Assembly (NCBI GenBank): GCA_045536425.1
Contig: JAZSNN010000026.1
Location: 53,188-117,187 of the forward strand
Length of the DNA: 64,000 nt
Direction: 5' to 3'
From: UBA11540 sp045536425
GTDB lineage: Bacteria > Bacillota > Clostridia > Oscillospirales > Ruminococcaceae
Positions 55,037 through 61,808 of this stretch are shown piece by piece. The notes under the pieces are model-generated. The model ran no database searches. It worked only from the letters and a program-made list of their open reading frames with translations, and was not told the origin of the DNA. Position numbers and translations under genes: made by a program. Position 1 is the first letter of the stretch, and each line of letters begins with the position of its first letter.

Positions 55037-55582
55037 TCAATCAAACAGTTTGTTTGGATTATTTTTGGTTTGTACGGCTTCTGCGCAGATGTCAAAGGAA
55101 AGAGTAAGATTCTGAGCAGAGTTTCCGGCTTCCCTGGGAAAGTAGAAGGAGATTGTCAGATCGCGGCGTTCTCCGACCTTGAGGATATCGTCTGCTGCCG
55201 CGATATTCTTTTTATTAAGCTCTTTCGGCGAGCCTTTGTACAAAACGCTGTCGCCGTCTTTTATAGTGACCTCAAGCACGTCGGAAAGACCGCCGTCAAC
55301 GTTATCGAGGTACAGCCTATAATACACACTCCAAGAGCTATCATTTTTAATAAAGAAAGTTTTCTCGATAGTAGCACCCGGCTCGAAGTTGAATTCGTGT
55401 TCGTTTATAACAGGTTTCGAATCGTTGAGATTTATGTCGATAGTGCCTGTTCTAAAGACGTTCCCCTGCACCGAAACAGTGGTGTAGAACAGAGCAAATG
55501 TAGAGAGGCTCAAGCAAAAGGCAAGTATAATAATGGTCACAATACCTGCTGTGAGTTTTTTAACAGTTTTACTATTTTGCAT
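55037..55582 (-). CDS. Small TasA/camelysin-like secreted protein
   Basis: 181 residues. Signal region LTAGIVTIIILAFCLSLSTFALFYTTVSVQG with a degenerate AWF motif (ALF). A single beta-sandwich follows (GTIDINLNDSKPV, FEPGATIEKTFFIKNDSSWSVYYRLYLDN, DLTISFYFPREAGN). It overlaps the gene before it by 11 bases and precedes sipW by 12. In Bacillus, the sipW-tasA cluster has a small minor subunit (TapA); a similar role is possible. Confidence 0.75.
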   Translation of the reverse strand: MQNSKTVKKLTAGIVTIIILAFCLSLSTFALFYTTVSVQGNVFRTGTIDINLNDSKPVINEHEFNFEPGATIEKTFFIKNDSSWSVYYRLYLDNVDGGLSDVLEVTIKDGDSVLYKGSPKELNKKNIAAADDILKVGERRDLTISFYFPREAGNSAQNLTLSFDICAEAVQTKNNPNKLFD

Positions 55583-56360
55583 CTTTTTCCTCCTTGCGTC
55601 GCTGTGGGCAGAGGATAATCAAACCGCACAGAGAAAAAACAGCCAAGAAAATCCAAGGGAAAGTAAACCCGCTGTCACCACCGGTAGGCGGTGCGGGCTT
55701 TAGATTTTCTATTTCACTTACGTACCAATTAAAGTCTGCAACGACAGTTTGGTTTTGATATGCATTACCAATATCTGTGGGGAGGTAAACCTCGATGATA
55801 TACAGCACCTCACGTACGGTCGGCTGTGCAGAGCTTAATTTGTATTCCAAAACAGGCATATCGCTCATAGGTCCGTTGTAGAGCGGGGTAGCGTTACCGT
55901 AGACCTTAACGGAAATATGTAGAGCATCAGCAAGCATCTTTCCGCCAGTTATATCGGTATCGAAATTCAAGGTTATGCTGTCTTCAAAGCTTGCCTTGAT
56001 GCAGTAATACTGCGTATAAAGGTCACCGGGGAACATATTGGAAACGTTAAACGGAGAATTATATCCGTGTACACTGCTGCTGAGTGTTATAATAGGAGCG
56101 GTTTTTGCCTCCTCCGAAGAAGACGAGGAAACAATGTCCAACGAATTAGACTCGCTAACGTCGGGAGAAGCATCGCTCACGTCGGACGACGGATAAGAGC
56201 TGTCGGTGATCAAATTATCGGGCACCTGCACAACGGCGGACTCACTGTCGGTAAGATAACGGTAGATAAGAACACCGCCAAGTGCCAGAACACTTATAAT
56301 AAGCAGAATGACGAGAATAATAATGGCTTTTTTAATGCGTTCTTGCTTTTTATCAGTCAC
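55572..56360 (-). CDS. Bitopic surface protein, first gene of the SipW operon
   Basis: 262 residues. Membrane helix at about 12-34, Ser/Asp-rich stalk (about 45-85), a beta-sandwich related to the next gene (DSITLNFDTDITGGK, VREVLYIIEVYLPTDIGNAYQNQTVVADFNW), and a C-terminal PPTGG, hydrophobic helix and RRKEEKDAK tail like a variant sortase signal. The GTG at 56360 has GGAGGAG at eight bases; a longer frame has no site. It may be the membrane or wall anchor for the fibre. Confidence 0.7.
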   Translation of the reverse strand: MTDKKQERIKKAIIILVILLIISVLALGGVLIYRYLTDSESAVVQVPDNLITDSSYPSSDVSDASPDVSESNSLDIVSSSSSEEAKTAPIITLSSSVHGYNSPFNVSNMFPGDLYTQYYCIKASFEDSITLNFDTDITGGKMLADALHISVKVYGNATPLYNGPMSDMPVLEYKLSSAQPTVREVLYIIEVYLPTDIGNAYQNQTVVADFNWYVSEIENLKPAPPTGGDSGFTFPWIFLAVFSLCGLIILCPQRRKEEKDAK

Positions 56361-56445
56361 TAAAATCTCCTCCGAATGAATAATTATACACACATTAAGA
56401 CACAATATTTATAGCTTGAAACGCTGTCTCAAGGTCGAAATTTCG

Positions 56446-56468
56446 TTTCGCAGAGTTCATCCCTCTGT
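56446..56468 (+). repeat. Left inverted repeat (IR-L), 23 bp
   Basis: Contains CGCAGAGTTCATCCCTCTGT preceded by TTT. It is a perfect reverse complement of 57859-57881; the match stops on both flanks. Confidence 0.95.
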
Positions 56469-56505
56469 CACACAGACCCCGAGAGGTCTTTATGACAGAG
56501 GGATG
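56458..56505. repeat. Hairpin overlapping IR-L
   Basis: CATCCCTCTGTCA (56458-56470) and TGACAGAGGGATG (56493-56505) are a perfect 13-bp inverted repeat with an inner AGACC/GGTCT. The outer arm reuses the inner half of IR-L. It lies 34 bases beyond the recombinase stop, so it may be an RNA hairpin, or an accessory recombinase site. Confidence 0.75.
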
Positions 56506-56538
56506 TTGTAATTGGTGACGGCTTTTTGTGACGATTTA

Positions 56539-57657
56539 TCAGTACCCCGCCATAACAAGCTTTTCCATATTTGCGCGTTTTAGTTCAAGAGAGGAGTGCA
56601 CATATCTTTCGAGTGTAATTTGCGGACTAGCGTGTCCGAGAATTTCGCTTAGTGACTTTATTTCAAATCCGACCTCTACACACCTCGTTGCAAAGGTGTG
56701 TCTGAGAACGTGAAAGTGCACTCCTCTGATTCCGCACTCTTTTGTGTATTTTTTGAGCTTGTTCTGCAGAGTGCGAGGCTCAATATATCTCTCCGCACTC
56801 CCGGTGAGGACAAATGCCTCGGGATTGTGCACAAAACGACCCTTGCACAGCTGTAGTGAGAGGCTTGTCAGCGGTATTATCCGCGATGAAGAGTCGCTTT
56901 TAGGGTCGCTTATGAGTACTTTTGTTTTGCCTTCATTTTGATCTGTGAGATTTTTGAGGCGTTGCATAGTGTGGGCTACACGTATAAATCGCTCTTCAAG
57001 ACTTATGTCTTTCCATTTCAGCGCACACACCTCGCCTATCCTCATCCCTGTTAGAAGTGCTAAAAGCACACCGAATTTACATTCGTCAATGTTATTCGAA
57101 AGAAATTCTATAAGCACAGCTTGCTCGTCCTTTGTCAGTACGCGCATCTCTTTTTTTACGTTTTTGGGATAGACAATATCCACAACCGTGAACAAGGAAG
57201 GATAGTGCTTCATAGAGTATTTTAATATAGATCGAAGAACGGACAAAATATCCCGCACAGTCTTTGGGGATAGCATTTTTGTACACAGCAGCTCGTAGGA
57301 AAAATTCTCTACCAGTACCGTGGAAAGCGCCTTGGTTTTAAGATTTCCCAACTTTGCCTTGATGTGCTTTTCAACTATGGCGGTATATTTCACGTAGGTG
57401 GATTCGCTGACGCGGTTTCTGTTTAGCTGCAACCATTCGTCACAGTAAAAAGCAAATTTGGCTTGATTTGGAGGTTGAAATTCAACCCCTGACAACAGTT
57501 GGGCTTTTGCTTTGTTCGCCTTCTCTTTTGCTTCGGTATAGGTCTTTGCATAGCAATAACCGTATTTTGCCGTGCCGTCAGAACTGTGCCCCTTTATATA
57601 TCTGGCTTCCCAACGCGAGTCCTTTCTTTTGTAGATGTTTTCACCTTTTCTTGACAT
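56539..57657 (-). CDS. Tyrosine recombinase (phage-integrase family), probable DNA invertase
   Basis: 372 residues, all parts present: N-terminal arm-binding-like region (RWEARYIKGHSSDGTAKYGYCYAKTYTEA), core-binding SAM-like domain (about 65-165), and catalytic domain with Arg in TGMRIGEVCALKW, His-x-x-Arg in HVLRHTFATR, LGHASPQ, and the Tyr nucleophile in LERYVHSS. The start MSRKGEN at 57657 follows AGGAG; an upstream ATG at 57681 lacks one. It lies inside the repeats it may recombine. No excisionase or phage gene is near, which favours inversion over prophage remnant. Confidence 0.9.
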   Translation of the reverse strand: MSRKGENIYKRKDSRWEARYIKGHSSDGTAKYGYCYAKTYTEAKEKANKAKAQLLSGVEFQPPNQAKFAFYCDEWLQLNRNRVSESTYVKYTAIVEKHIKAKLGNLKTKALSTVLVENFSYELLCTKMLSPKTVRDILSVLRSILKYSMKHYPSLFTVVDIVYPKNVKKEMRVLTKDEQAVLIEFLSNNIDECKFGVLLALLTGMRIGEVCALKWKDISLEERFIRVAHTMQRLKNLTDQNEGKTKVLISDPKSDSSSRIIPLTSLSLQLCKGRFVHNPEAFVLTGSAERYIEPRTLQNKLKKYTKECGIRGVHFHVLRHTFATRCVEVGFEIKSLSEILGHASPQITLERYVHSSLELKRANMEKLVMAGY

Positions 57658-57858
57658 AAAAACTCCTCTTCTTTCTTGCATACACGCAAAGTATATTTCA
57701 ATGACGGCTTTTTGACGGCAAAAGATTTGTGCAAATGCAACAATTTATTCGCTCATAATTTGATGTAATAAACAAAAATAGGGAAAATTTGTTAATTTCA
57801 AAGATTTTTGCGGTCATTTGCCTTGCATTTTTCTTTTCATTATGTTAAAATTTTTAGC
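57658..57858. other. AT-rich regulatory end of the invertible segment
   Basis: Holds the recombinase upstream region (minus strand TATACT at about 57689-57694, weak -35) and the outward promoter. No gene is seen. Confidence 0.6.
57823..57851 (+). promoter_or_regulatory. Outward-facing promoter at the right end of the invertible segment
   Basis: TTGCAT (57823-57828) and TAAAAT (57846-57851) with exactly 17 bases between. Transcription would start just before IR-R and leave the segment to the right. After inversion it would read through IR-L and start the SipW operon message about 100 nt before its GTG. Confidence 0.8.
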
Positions 57859-57881
57859 ACAGAGGGATGAACTCTGCGAAA
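57859..57881 (-). repeat. Right inverted repeat (IR-R), 23 bp
   Basis: Reverse complement of IR-L with no mismatch, seven bases downstream of the outward promoter -10. Confidence 0.95.
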
Positions 57882-57970
57882 AAGTTTTGCGTGGCACAAT
57901 CTCGATTTTTCAATTAAAATCGCGGTGCTTCTAAAGATTTCTGATGGTTAATAGGTTATATAAAAACAAA

Positions 57971-58006
57971 AAAACTGCCGAAGCGGGTTGTGCCGCTTCG
58001 GCAGTT
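57971..58006. terminator. Bidirectional terminator right of the invertible segment
   Basis: AACTGCCGAAGCGG and CCGCTTCGGCAGTT around GTTGTG, with Ts on the plus strand after it and an A-run before it. It ends the PQ-loop gene from the right and would stop transcripts from the outward promoter in the present orientation. Confidence 0.88.
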
Positions 58007-58014
58007 TCATCATT

Positions 58015-58293
58015 TTATTCTCTTTCTTTTTTTTGATAGTGAAAGTATAAACACATATCAATTGTGACCATAGTGAAGTTTAATATGTAGAAAAACAGCA
58101 CATACCAAACTGCGTTTTGCGATATAATCTTCGCGGCAATACCACAGAGATAACCAATGTCAATGAGGATCATAAAGAGAAGACTTTTGCCTTTTGTGGA
58201 TTTGTTTTTGAGGGAGTTTATGATGTTGTTGGGCCAGGAAAACCCAAAAGCCAAAAGCATCAATATTTCAAGAACCTGAGCTGTCTGTTGCAT
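58015..58293 (-). CDS. PQ-loop/SemiSWEET-like small membrane protein
   Basis: 92 residues, three helices, with FGFSWPNNIINSLKNKSTKGKSLLFMILIDIGYLCGI resembling a single PQ-loop (SemiSWEET) unit. Such proteins act as dimers and move small sugars or amino acids; the substrate is unknown here. It begins three bases after the MFS gene stop and is co-transcribed with it. Confidence 0.75.
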   Translation of the reverse strand: MQQTAQVLEILMLLAFGFSWPNNIINSLKNKSTKGKSLLFMILIDIGYLCGIAAKIISQNAVWYVLFFYILNFTMVTIDMCLYFHYQKKERE

Positions 58294-58296
58294 AAG

Positions 58297-59523
58297 CTAT
58301 TCCTTTCGAGATTTCATAAGAGTATAGTAAATAGGTATTGCGCAAAGCGGGAACAGCATTCCCACAAGCATACCGCACTTGAGTCCCAGCTGCTCGGGTA
58401 AAAAGCCGATACTGCCTGCAAAAGCAACGGCTTTCTCCGACGAAACCACAAGGTCTGTGATAACGCCGACCAGCTGAGGTCCCATCGATGCACCCAAATC
58501 ACCGCCTGCCGCCATAAGAGCGAAGATAAACACGCCATAGGGAAACCTTTCCGAAGCGATAACAAGATTTCCGGGCCACATCATCGACACACAGAGCCCC
58601 GTGAAAGCACAGGCGAAAAGCGAGAGGATTGGTGTGTTGCACAGAGCGGCAATAAGATAACAGCAGACGGTACCGATAGCACCGAAGAAAAGAACACGGC
58701 TGATTTTTTTGCCAAATTTAGCATATAGGGTACGTCCGAGACCGAGCATCACCGCAAACATCGCAACACCGAATATGTCACCCCAAACCTTTGGGATGCC
58801 GAGCGCCTGCTCGAGGTAGCTTGATGCCCATTGTGACATCGTACACTCTGCGGCACCTCCGAAAAATATGCCAAAAAACGAAAGCCAAAGCCACTTGTTT
58901 TTAAGTAAGGGAAGAACGCCTGAAACCTTTTCCTGCGTCTGCATTTCGGGGATTTCACCGCCCAAAAACAATAGTGCGGCGGAAAGCGGGATAACCGCTA
59001 AAATCAGCATCAGCACCTGCCAATATTCCCCGCCAAAAAGAAGCAGGAATAACGTTGCAAACACGACAACGCAGACTACACCCCAAGCGAAGATTGAATG
59101 AAGAAGGCTCATCTCGCGGTCTGGGTCGTCCGAGGGGATAGCGGCAATTATGGGGCTGATAAACACCTCTGCAAGACCGCTTGCTGCAGAGAATACGATC
59201 GTACCGATAACAAGCCCTGCGTATACAAAATCCTTGAAGATAAGCGGTGAAACGGCAAAGAAAACAAAACCGAAAACCGCAATAAAGGGCATAGTTTTGA
59301 TGACCTTTTGAATGTTGAATTTGTGTGAGAAAAAGGAAAAAACAAGGTCGATGCCAAGCTGAGTTATAAATCCGATAAGTACCAAAAGTCCCAAAAGTGA
59401 AAAGGAGATAGAATACATCGAACGGAAGGTCAAGAATAGAAGCGGAGGTACGGCAGACACCACACTCATAGTGACGTTTGTAGCATAGCACCCCAATTTT
59501 GTTCTGGTATATTTTTTATCCAT
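58297..59523 (-). CDS. MFS transporter
   Basis: 408 residues, 12 predicted helices, major facilitator fold. The helix 2-3 loop reads QLGIDLVFSFFSHKFNIQK and the second half has LGLGRTLYAKFGKKISR. It resembles FucP/NHS-like sugar transporters, but the substrate cannot be fixed. The start MDKKYTRTK at 59523 follows GGGGG. TTGCTA and TATAAT (minus, about 59545-59572, 16 spacer) form a plausible promoter. Confidence 0.85.
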   Translation of the reverse strand: MDKKYTRTKLGCYATNVTMSVVSAVPPLLFLTFRSMYSISFSLLGLLVLIGFITQLGIDLVFSFFSHKFNIQKVIKTMPFIAVFGFVFFAVSPLIFKDFVYAGLVIGTIVFSAASGLAEVFISPIIAAIPSDDPDREMSLLHSIFAWGVVCVVVFATLFLLLFGGEYWQVLMLILAVIPLSAALLFLGGEIPEMQTQEKVSGVLPLLKNKWLWLSFFGIFFGGAAECTMSQWASSYLEQALGIPKVWGDIFGVAMFAVMLGLGRTLYAKFGKKISRVLFFGAIGTVCCYLIAALCNTPILSLFACAFTGLCVSMMWPGNLVIASERFPYGVFIFALMAAGGDLGASMGPQLVGVITDLVVSSEKAVAFAGSIGFLPEQLGLKCGMLVGMLFPLCAIPIYYTLMKSRKE

Positions 59524-59636
59524 AAAAATCCCCCTTTCACAATAAACCATTATATCATAAATAGGGTAAATAGCAACCTGTAAAACTGACGAAAACCGAC
59601 TTGTAAAAAAAGGCAGGGATTGTATAAAATAAAAAA

Positions 59637-60117
59637 ATCGCCCAAAGGCGACGAGTGAGTTATAAAATAAAATAACCCTTGACCGAGCGTTTCTTTACAC
59701 GCTTTCATCGGCCAAGGGTTATTTATGTGAACTCTTGATATCTAACATCTTTTTGTCTACCTCTCTTTCTTGAAATACGCCTTCTTTTTCATCTTTCACT
59801 CTGCTACACTAATCTGTCTTTACAGCTCGAAAAGCGAGGTCTTTAATGTGCAAGGAACCTTTGAAGGCGAGGGGATTACTCCTAACCTGAAAACCAAACC
59901 CGAAACAAATCTATATATAAAGTTAAAAATTATCTATTCGGGTGGAATTACATCCTTTCCTAATAAATTGAATATCAAAAACGTTTTAAAAATTTTGGGT
60001 GAATGTTCGTACGGTTTTCGGATTTGTCAGTTTAAGAGTTTTTCAGTTTACCTGTACATCGGTACCACCTTTCCCTTTCTTCGATTTAATTGTATCACGA
60101 AAATAAGCGCAAATCAA
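59637..60117 (-). ncRNA. Candidate long non-coding RNA (about 415 nt)
   Basis: On the minus strand TTGATT (60112-60117) and TACAAT (60089-60094), spacer 17, start a transcript that ends at a long terminator stem (AATAACCCTTG, 59671-59681, against 59713-59723) with a T-rich tail. A second small hairpin with seven Ts follows (TCGCC/GGGCGA, about 59637-59655). Inside are only tiny frames, one being MKKKAYFKKER. No known RNA family is recognised; it is not tmRNA, RNase P or SRP RNA by the motifs I can check. A 141-codon plus-strand frame here lacks a ribosome site. Confidence 0.45.
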
Positions 60118-60204
60118 TATGTATTTTTGTACAAAGTTCACTATTACAAACTGTATAATCTGCAGATTTTGTGCATATTACCCATAATTTTTTGAAAAAA
60201 TATA

Positions 60205-60294
60205 TTGACAAACCCACCTCTTTTTTGCTATACTAAATGTGTTGGGCATCTTTAGAAAAGCCCTAGACCGTTCTGTTTTCAGGACGGTTTTTTT
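60205..60294 (+). promoter_or_regulatory. Promoter and terminator-bearing leader of the rhodanese gene
   Basis: TTGACA (60205-60210) and TATACT (60229-60234), spacer 18. The short leader contains GGGC/GCCC and then a perfect intrinsic terminator, ACCGTTCTG-TTTT-CAGGACGGT followed by Ts (60267-60294), 13 bases before the start codon. This implies attenuation, or a short RNA in its own right. Confidence 0.7.
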
Positions 60295-60307
60295 ATGGAG
60301 TGATAAA

Positions 60308-60691
60308 ATGAAAAGGATAATATCGGTCATACTGATACTTGTTTTAGTGTTTTGTGGCTGCGGTGAAAAGGAAATGAAAAACACCTATGAACAGATAACC
60401 CAAGAAGAAGCAAAGAGACTTATGGAAACCGAAACCGACTACGTGCTTCTCGACACCCGTACCGACGAAGAGTTTGCCGAGGGTCATATAGAGGGAGCGG
60501 TTATGATTCCCGAATATGAGATTTTGGACAGAGCCGAAACCGAAATTCCCGACAAGGACAAGCTCATACTCGTATACTGCCGAAGCGGAAGACGAAGCAA
60601 AATAGCTTCAATGCTCCTCGTTGAACTCGGCTACACCAACGTAAAAGAATTCGGCGGAATAATCGACTGGCAATACGAAATAGTAAAATAA
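60308..60691 (+). CDS. Rhodanese-domain lipoprotein
   Basis: 127 residues. Lipoprotein signal with VLVFCGC, then a single rhodanese domain (YVLLDTRTDEEFAEGHIEGAVMIP) with the active loop YCRSGRRSK. It probably handles sulfane sulfur or thiol stress at the membrane outer face. ATG 60308 has GGAG at seven bases; a longer frame runs back through the terminator hairpin and is rejected. Followed by thioredoxin. Confidence 0.88.
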   Translation: MKRIISVILILVLVFCGCGEKEMKNTYEQITQEEAKRLMETETDYVLLDTRTDEEFAEGHIEGAVMIPEYEILDRAETEIPDKDKLILVYCRSGRRSKIASMLLVELGYTNVKEFGGIIDWQYEIVK

Positions 60692-60698
60692 AAAACCC

Positions 60699-60731
60699 TT
60701 GACTAAAGTATACTAATATGGTATACTTTAG
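60699..60731 (+). promoter_or_regulatory. Thioredoxin promoter with palindromic operator
   Basis: TTGACT (60699-60704) and TATACT (60722-60727), spacer 17. Overlapping both boxes is a perfect dyad: CTAAAGTATAC (60703-60713), seven bases, GTATACTTTAG (60721-60731). A dimeric repressor bound here would block the polymerase. Confidence 0.8.
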
Positions 60732-60758
60732 ATACATCAAAAAGAAAGGATGAAAAAT

Positions 60759-61067
60759 ATGTCAGTAATTAGTGTAAACAAGAATAATTTTGAGGATATA
60801 AAAAATAGCGATAAGCCTGTGCTTCTCGATTTCTATGCGGTATGGTGCGGTCCTTGCCAGATGGTTTCTCCGATTGTTGACGAGATTGCCGAGGAAAATC
60901 CGCAATACGTTGTCGGAAAGATAAACGTTGACGAGGAACCCGAGCTTGCAGCTGCCTTTTCAGTAGTGAGCATACCCACCCTCGTGGTGCTAAAGGGCGG
61001 CAAGATAACAAATCAGGCAGTTGGCGCTCGTCCAAAATCCGATATACTCGATATGCTCGAAGACTGA
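60759..61067 (+). CDS. trxA: Thioredoxin
   Basis: 102 residues, thioredoxin fold with the active site DFYAVWCGPCQM and the cis-proline loop VVSIPTLVVLKGG. It reduces protein disulfides in the cytosol. Two ATGs occur: 60750 overlaps the ribosome site AAAGGA, so 60759 (MSVISVNKNNF) is preferred. Regulated on its own by the palindromic promoter. Confidence 0.95.
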   Translation: MSVISVNKNNFEDIKNSDKPVLLDFYAVWCGPCQMVSPIVDEIAEENPQYVVGKINVDEEPELAAAFSVVSIPTLVVLKGGKITNQAVGARPKSDILDMLED

Positions 61068-61089
61068 TAAAAAATCTTTGCCGAAAATC

Positions 61090-61119
61090 TTGACGGCTGT
61101 GTGGAATATAAAGTAATAT
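61090..61119 (+). promoter_or_regulatory. Promoter of the lipoprotein gene
   Basis: TTGACG and TAATAT with an 18-base spacer, 31 bases before the start. Confidence 0.65.
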
Positions 61120-61150
61120 AAGTATAAGACAAATTAAAAGGAGACGTATT

Positions 61151-61711
61151 ATGAAAAAGATACTTTACCTAGCACTAGCTTTGCTTGTAACAATTTGTGC
61201 TTTTGTTGCTTGTTCAAACGAGCCTCAGACAAACGGAGACCTCTCCGGTTCAAACGAACCCGATGTAAACTACGAAGCACCCGAAGGATTTTCGATGTAT
61301 CAGAACAAGGAAATCGCTTTTGCATATCCGTCTGATTGGACGCAGATAGAGGAAAACACGTTTGCAAATGCCGATAACACCCGTAGCGTTACTGTAAAAA
61401 CGGAAGAAAAGACCACCTTCTATTCGGAACTTGATACTATAAAATATAGGGATTACATTCGACCCGTGTATCAGGCAGAGGGAAAGAAGCTTATGTCTAT
61501 GGTTGTGGGACAAGAAACCAAAGACGGCGTCGGCTTTACCTATATTACTGAAACCTATCAGGTAGAAGGGGTTGAGGGTGAAATCTATCAAAATATATAC
61601 ACTTTCAACACTAAGAATAAAACCTATGTCATCACAGTTACTCAGCCTAATGGCTTTGAACGCGACGATACGCTAGGCGGAAAAATCTACGAGACTATCA
61701 TAGTAAAATAA
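61151..61711 (+). CDS. Lipoprotein of unknown function (PsbP/MOG1-like fold suspected)
   Basis: 186 residues. Lipobox AFVACS, an acidic linker, then one domain starting FSMYQNKEIAFAYPSDWTQIEENTF, a pattern common to PsbP-like and related lipoproteins of Firmicutes. No catalytic motif is visible. AAAGGAGA precedes the ATG. Confidence 0.7.
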   Translation: MKKILYLALALLVTICAFVACSNEPQTNGDLSGSNEPDVNYEAPEGFSMYQNKEIAFAYPSDWTQIEENTFANADNTRSVTVKTEEKTTFYSELDTIKYRDYIRPVYQAEGKKLMSMVVGQETKDGVGFTYITETYQVEGVEGEIYQNIYTFNTKNKTYVITVTQPNGFERDDTLGGKIYETIIVK

Positions 61712-61717
61712 CAAAAA

Positions 61718-61753
61718 CAGCCTCTGAGAGATAATTCTCAGAGGTTATTTTTT
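61718..61753 (+). terminator. Terminator of the lipoprotein gene
   Basis: CCTCTGAGA...TCTCAGAGG followed by TTATTTTTT. Confidence 0.85.
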
Positions 61754-61808
61754 GACTATTCAAAGGAAAACCGCAGATACTAACCTCATATAGCTTGGAG
61801 GGATTAGA

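Larger units (their letters stand above)
56446..57881. mobile_element. Putative invertible DNA segment carrying its recombinase
   Basis: A 1436-bp segment with perfect 23-bp inverted repeats at both ends, a complete tyrosine recombinase gene (56539-57657, minus), and a consensus promoter at its right end reading outward (57823-57851, plus). On the left lies the SipW/TasA operon without any good promoter of its own. On the right lies only a terminator. The arrangement matches phase-variable switches of Clostridia, with the present orientation being OFF for the operon. Confidence 0.75.

Noticed and set aside
56539..57657. Prophage remnant reading of the recombinase
   Set aside because: No phage, excisionase or repressor genes are near, the gene is intact, and the perfect inverted rather than direct repeats fit inversion better.
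60061..60069. T-box-like GGTGGTACC on the minus strand
   Set aside because: It sits near the 5' end of the transcript, with no stem I, specifier loop or tRNA-synthetase-type target.
59770..60195. 141-codon plus-strand frame
   Set aside because: No ribosome site, odd composition, and it lies opposite the proposed minus-strand RNA.
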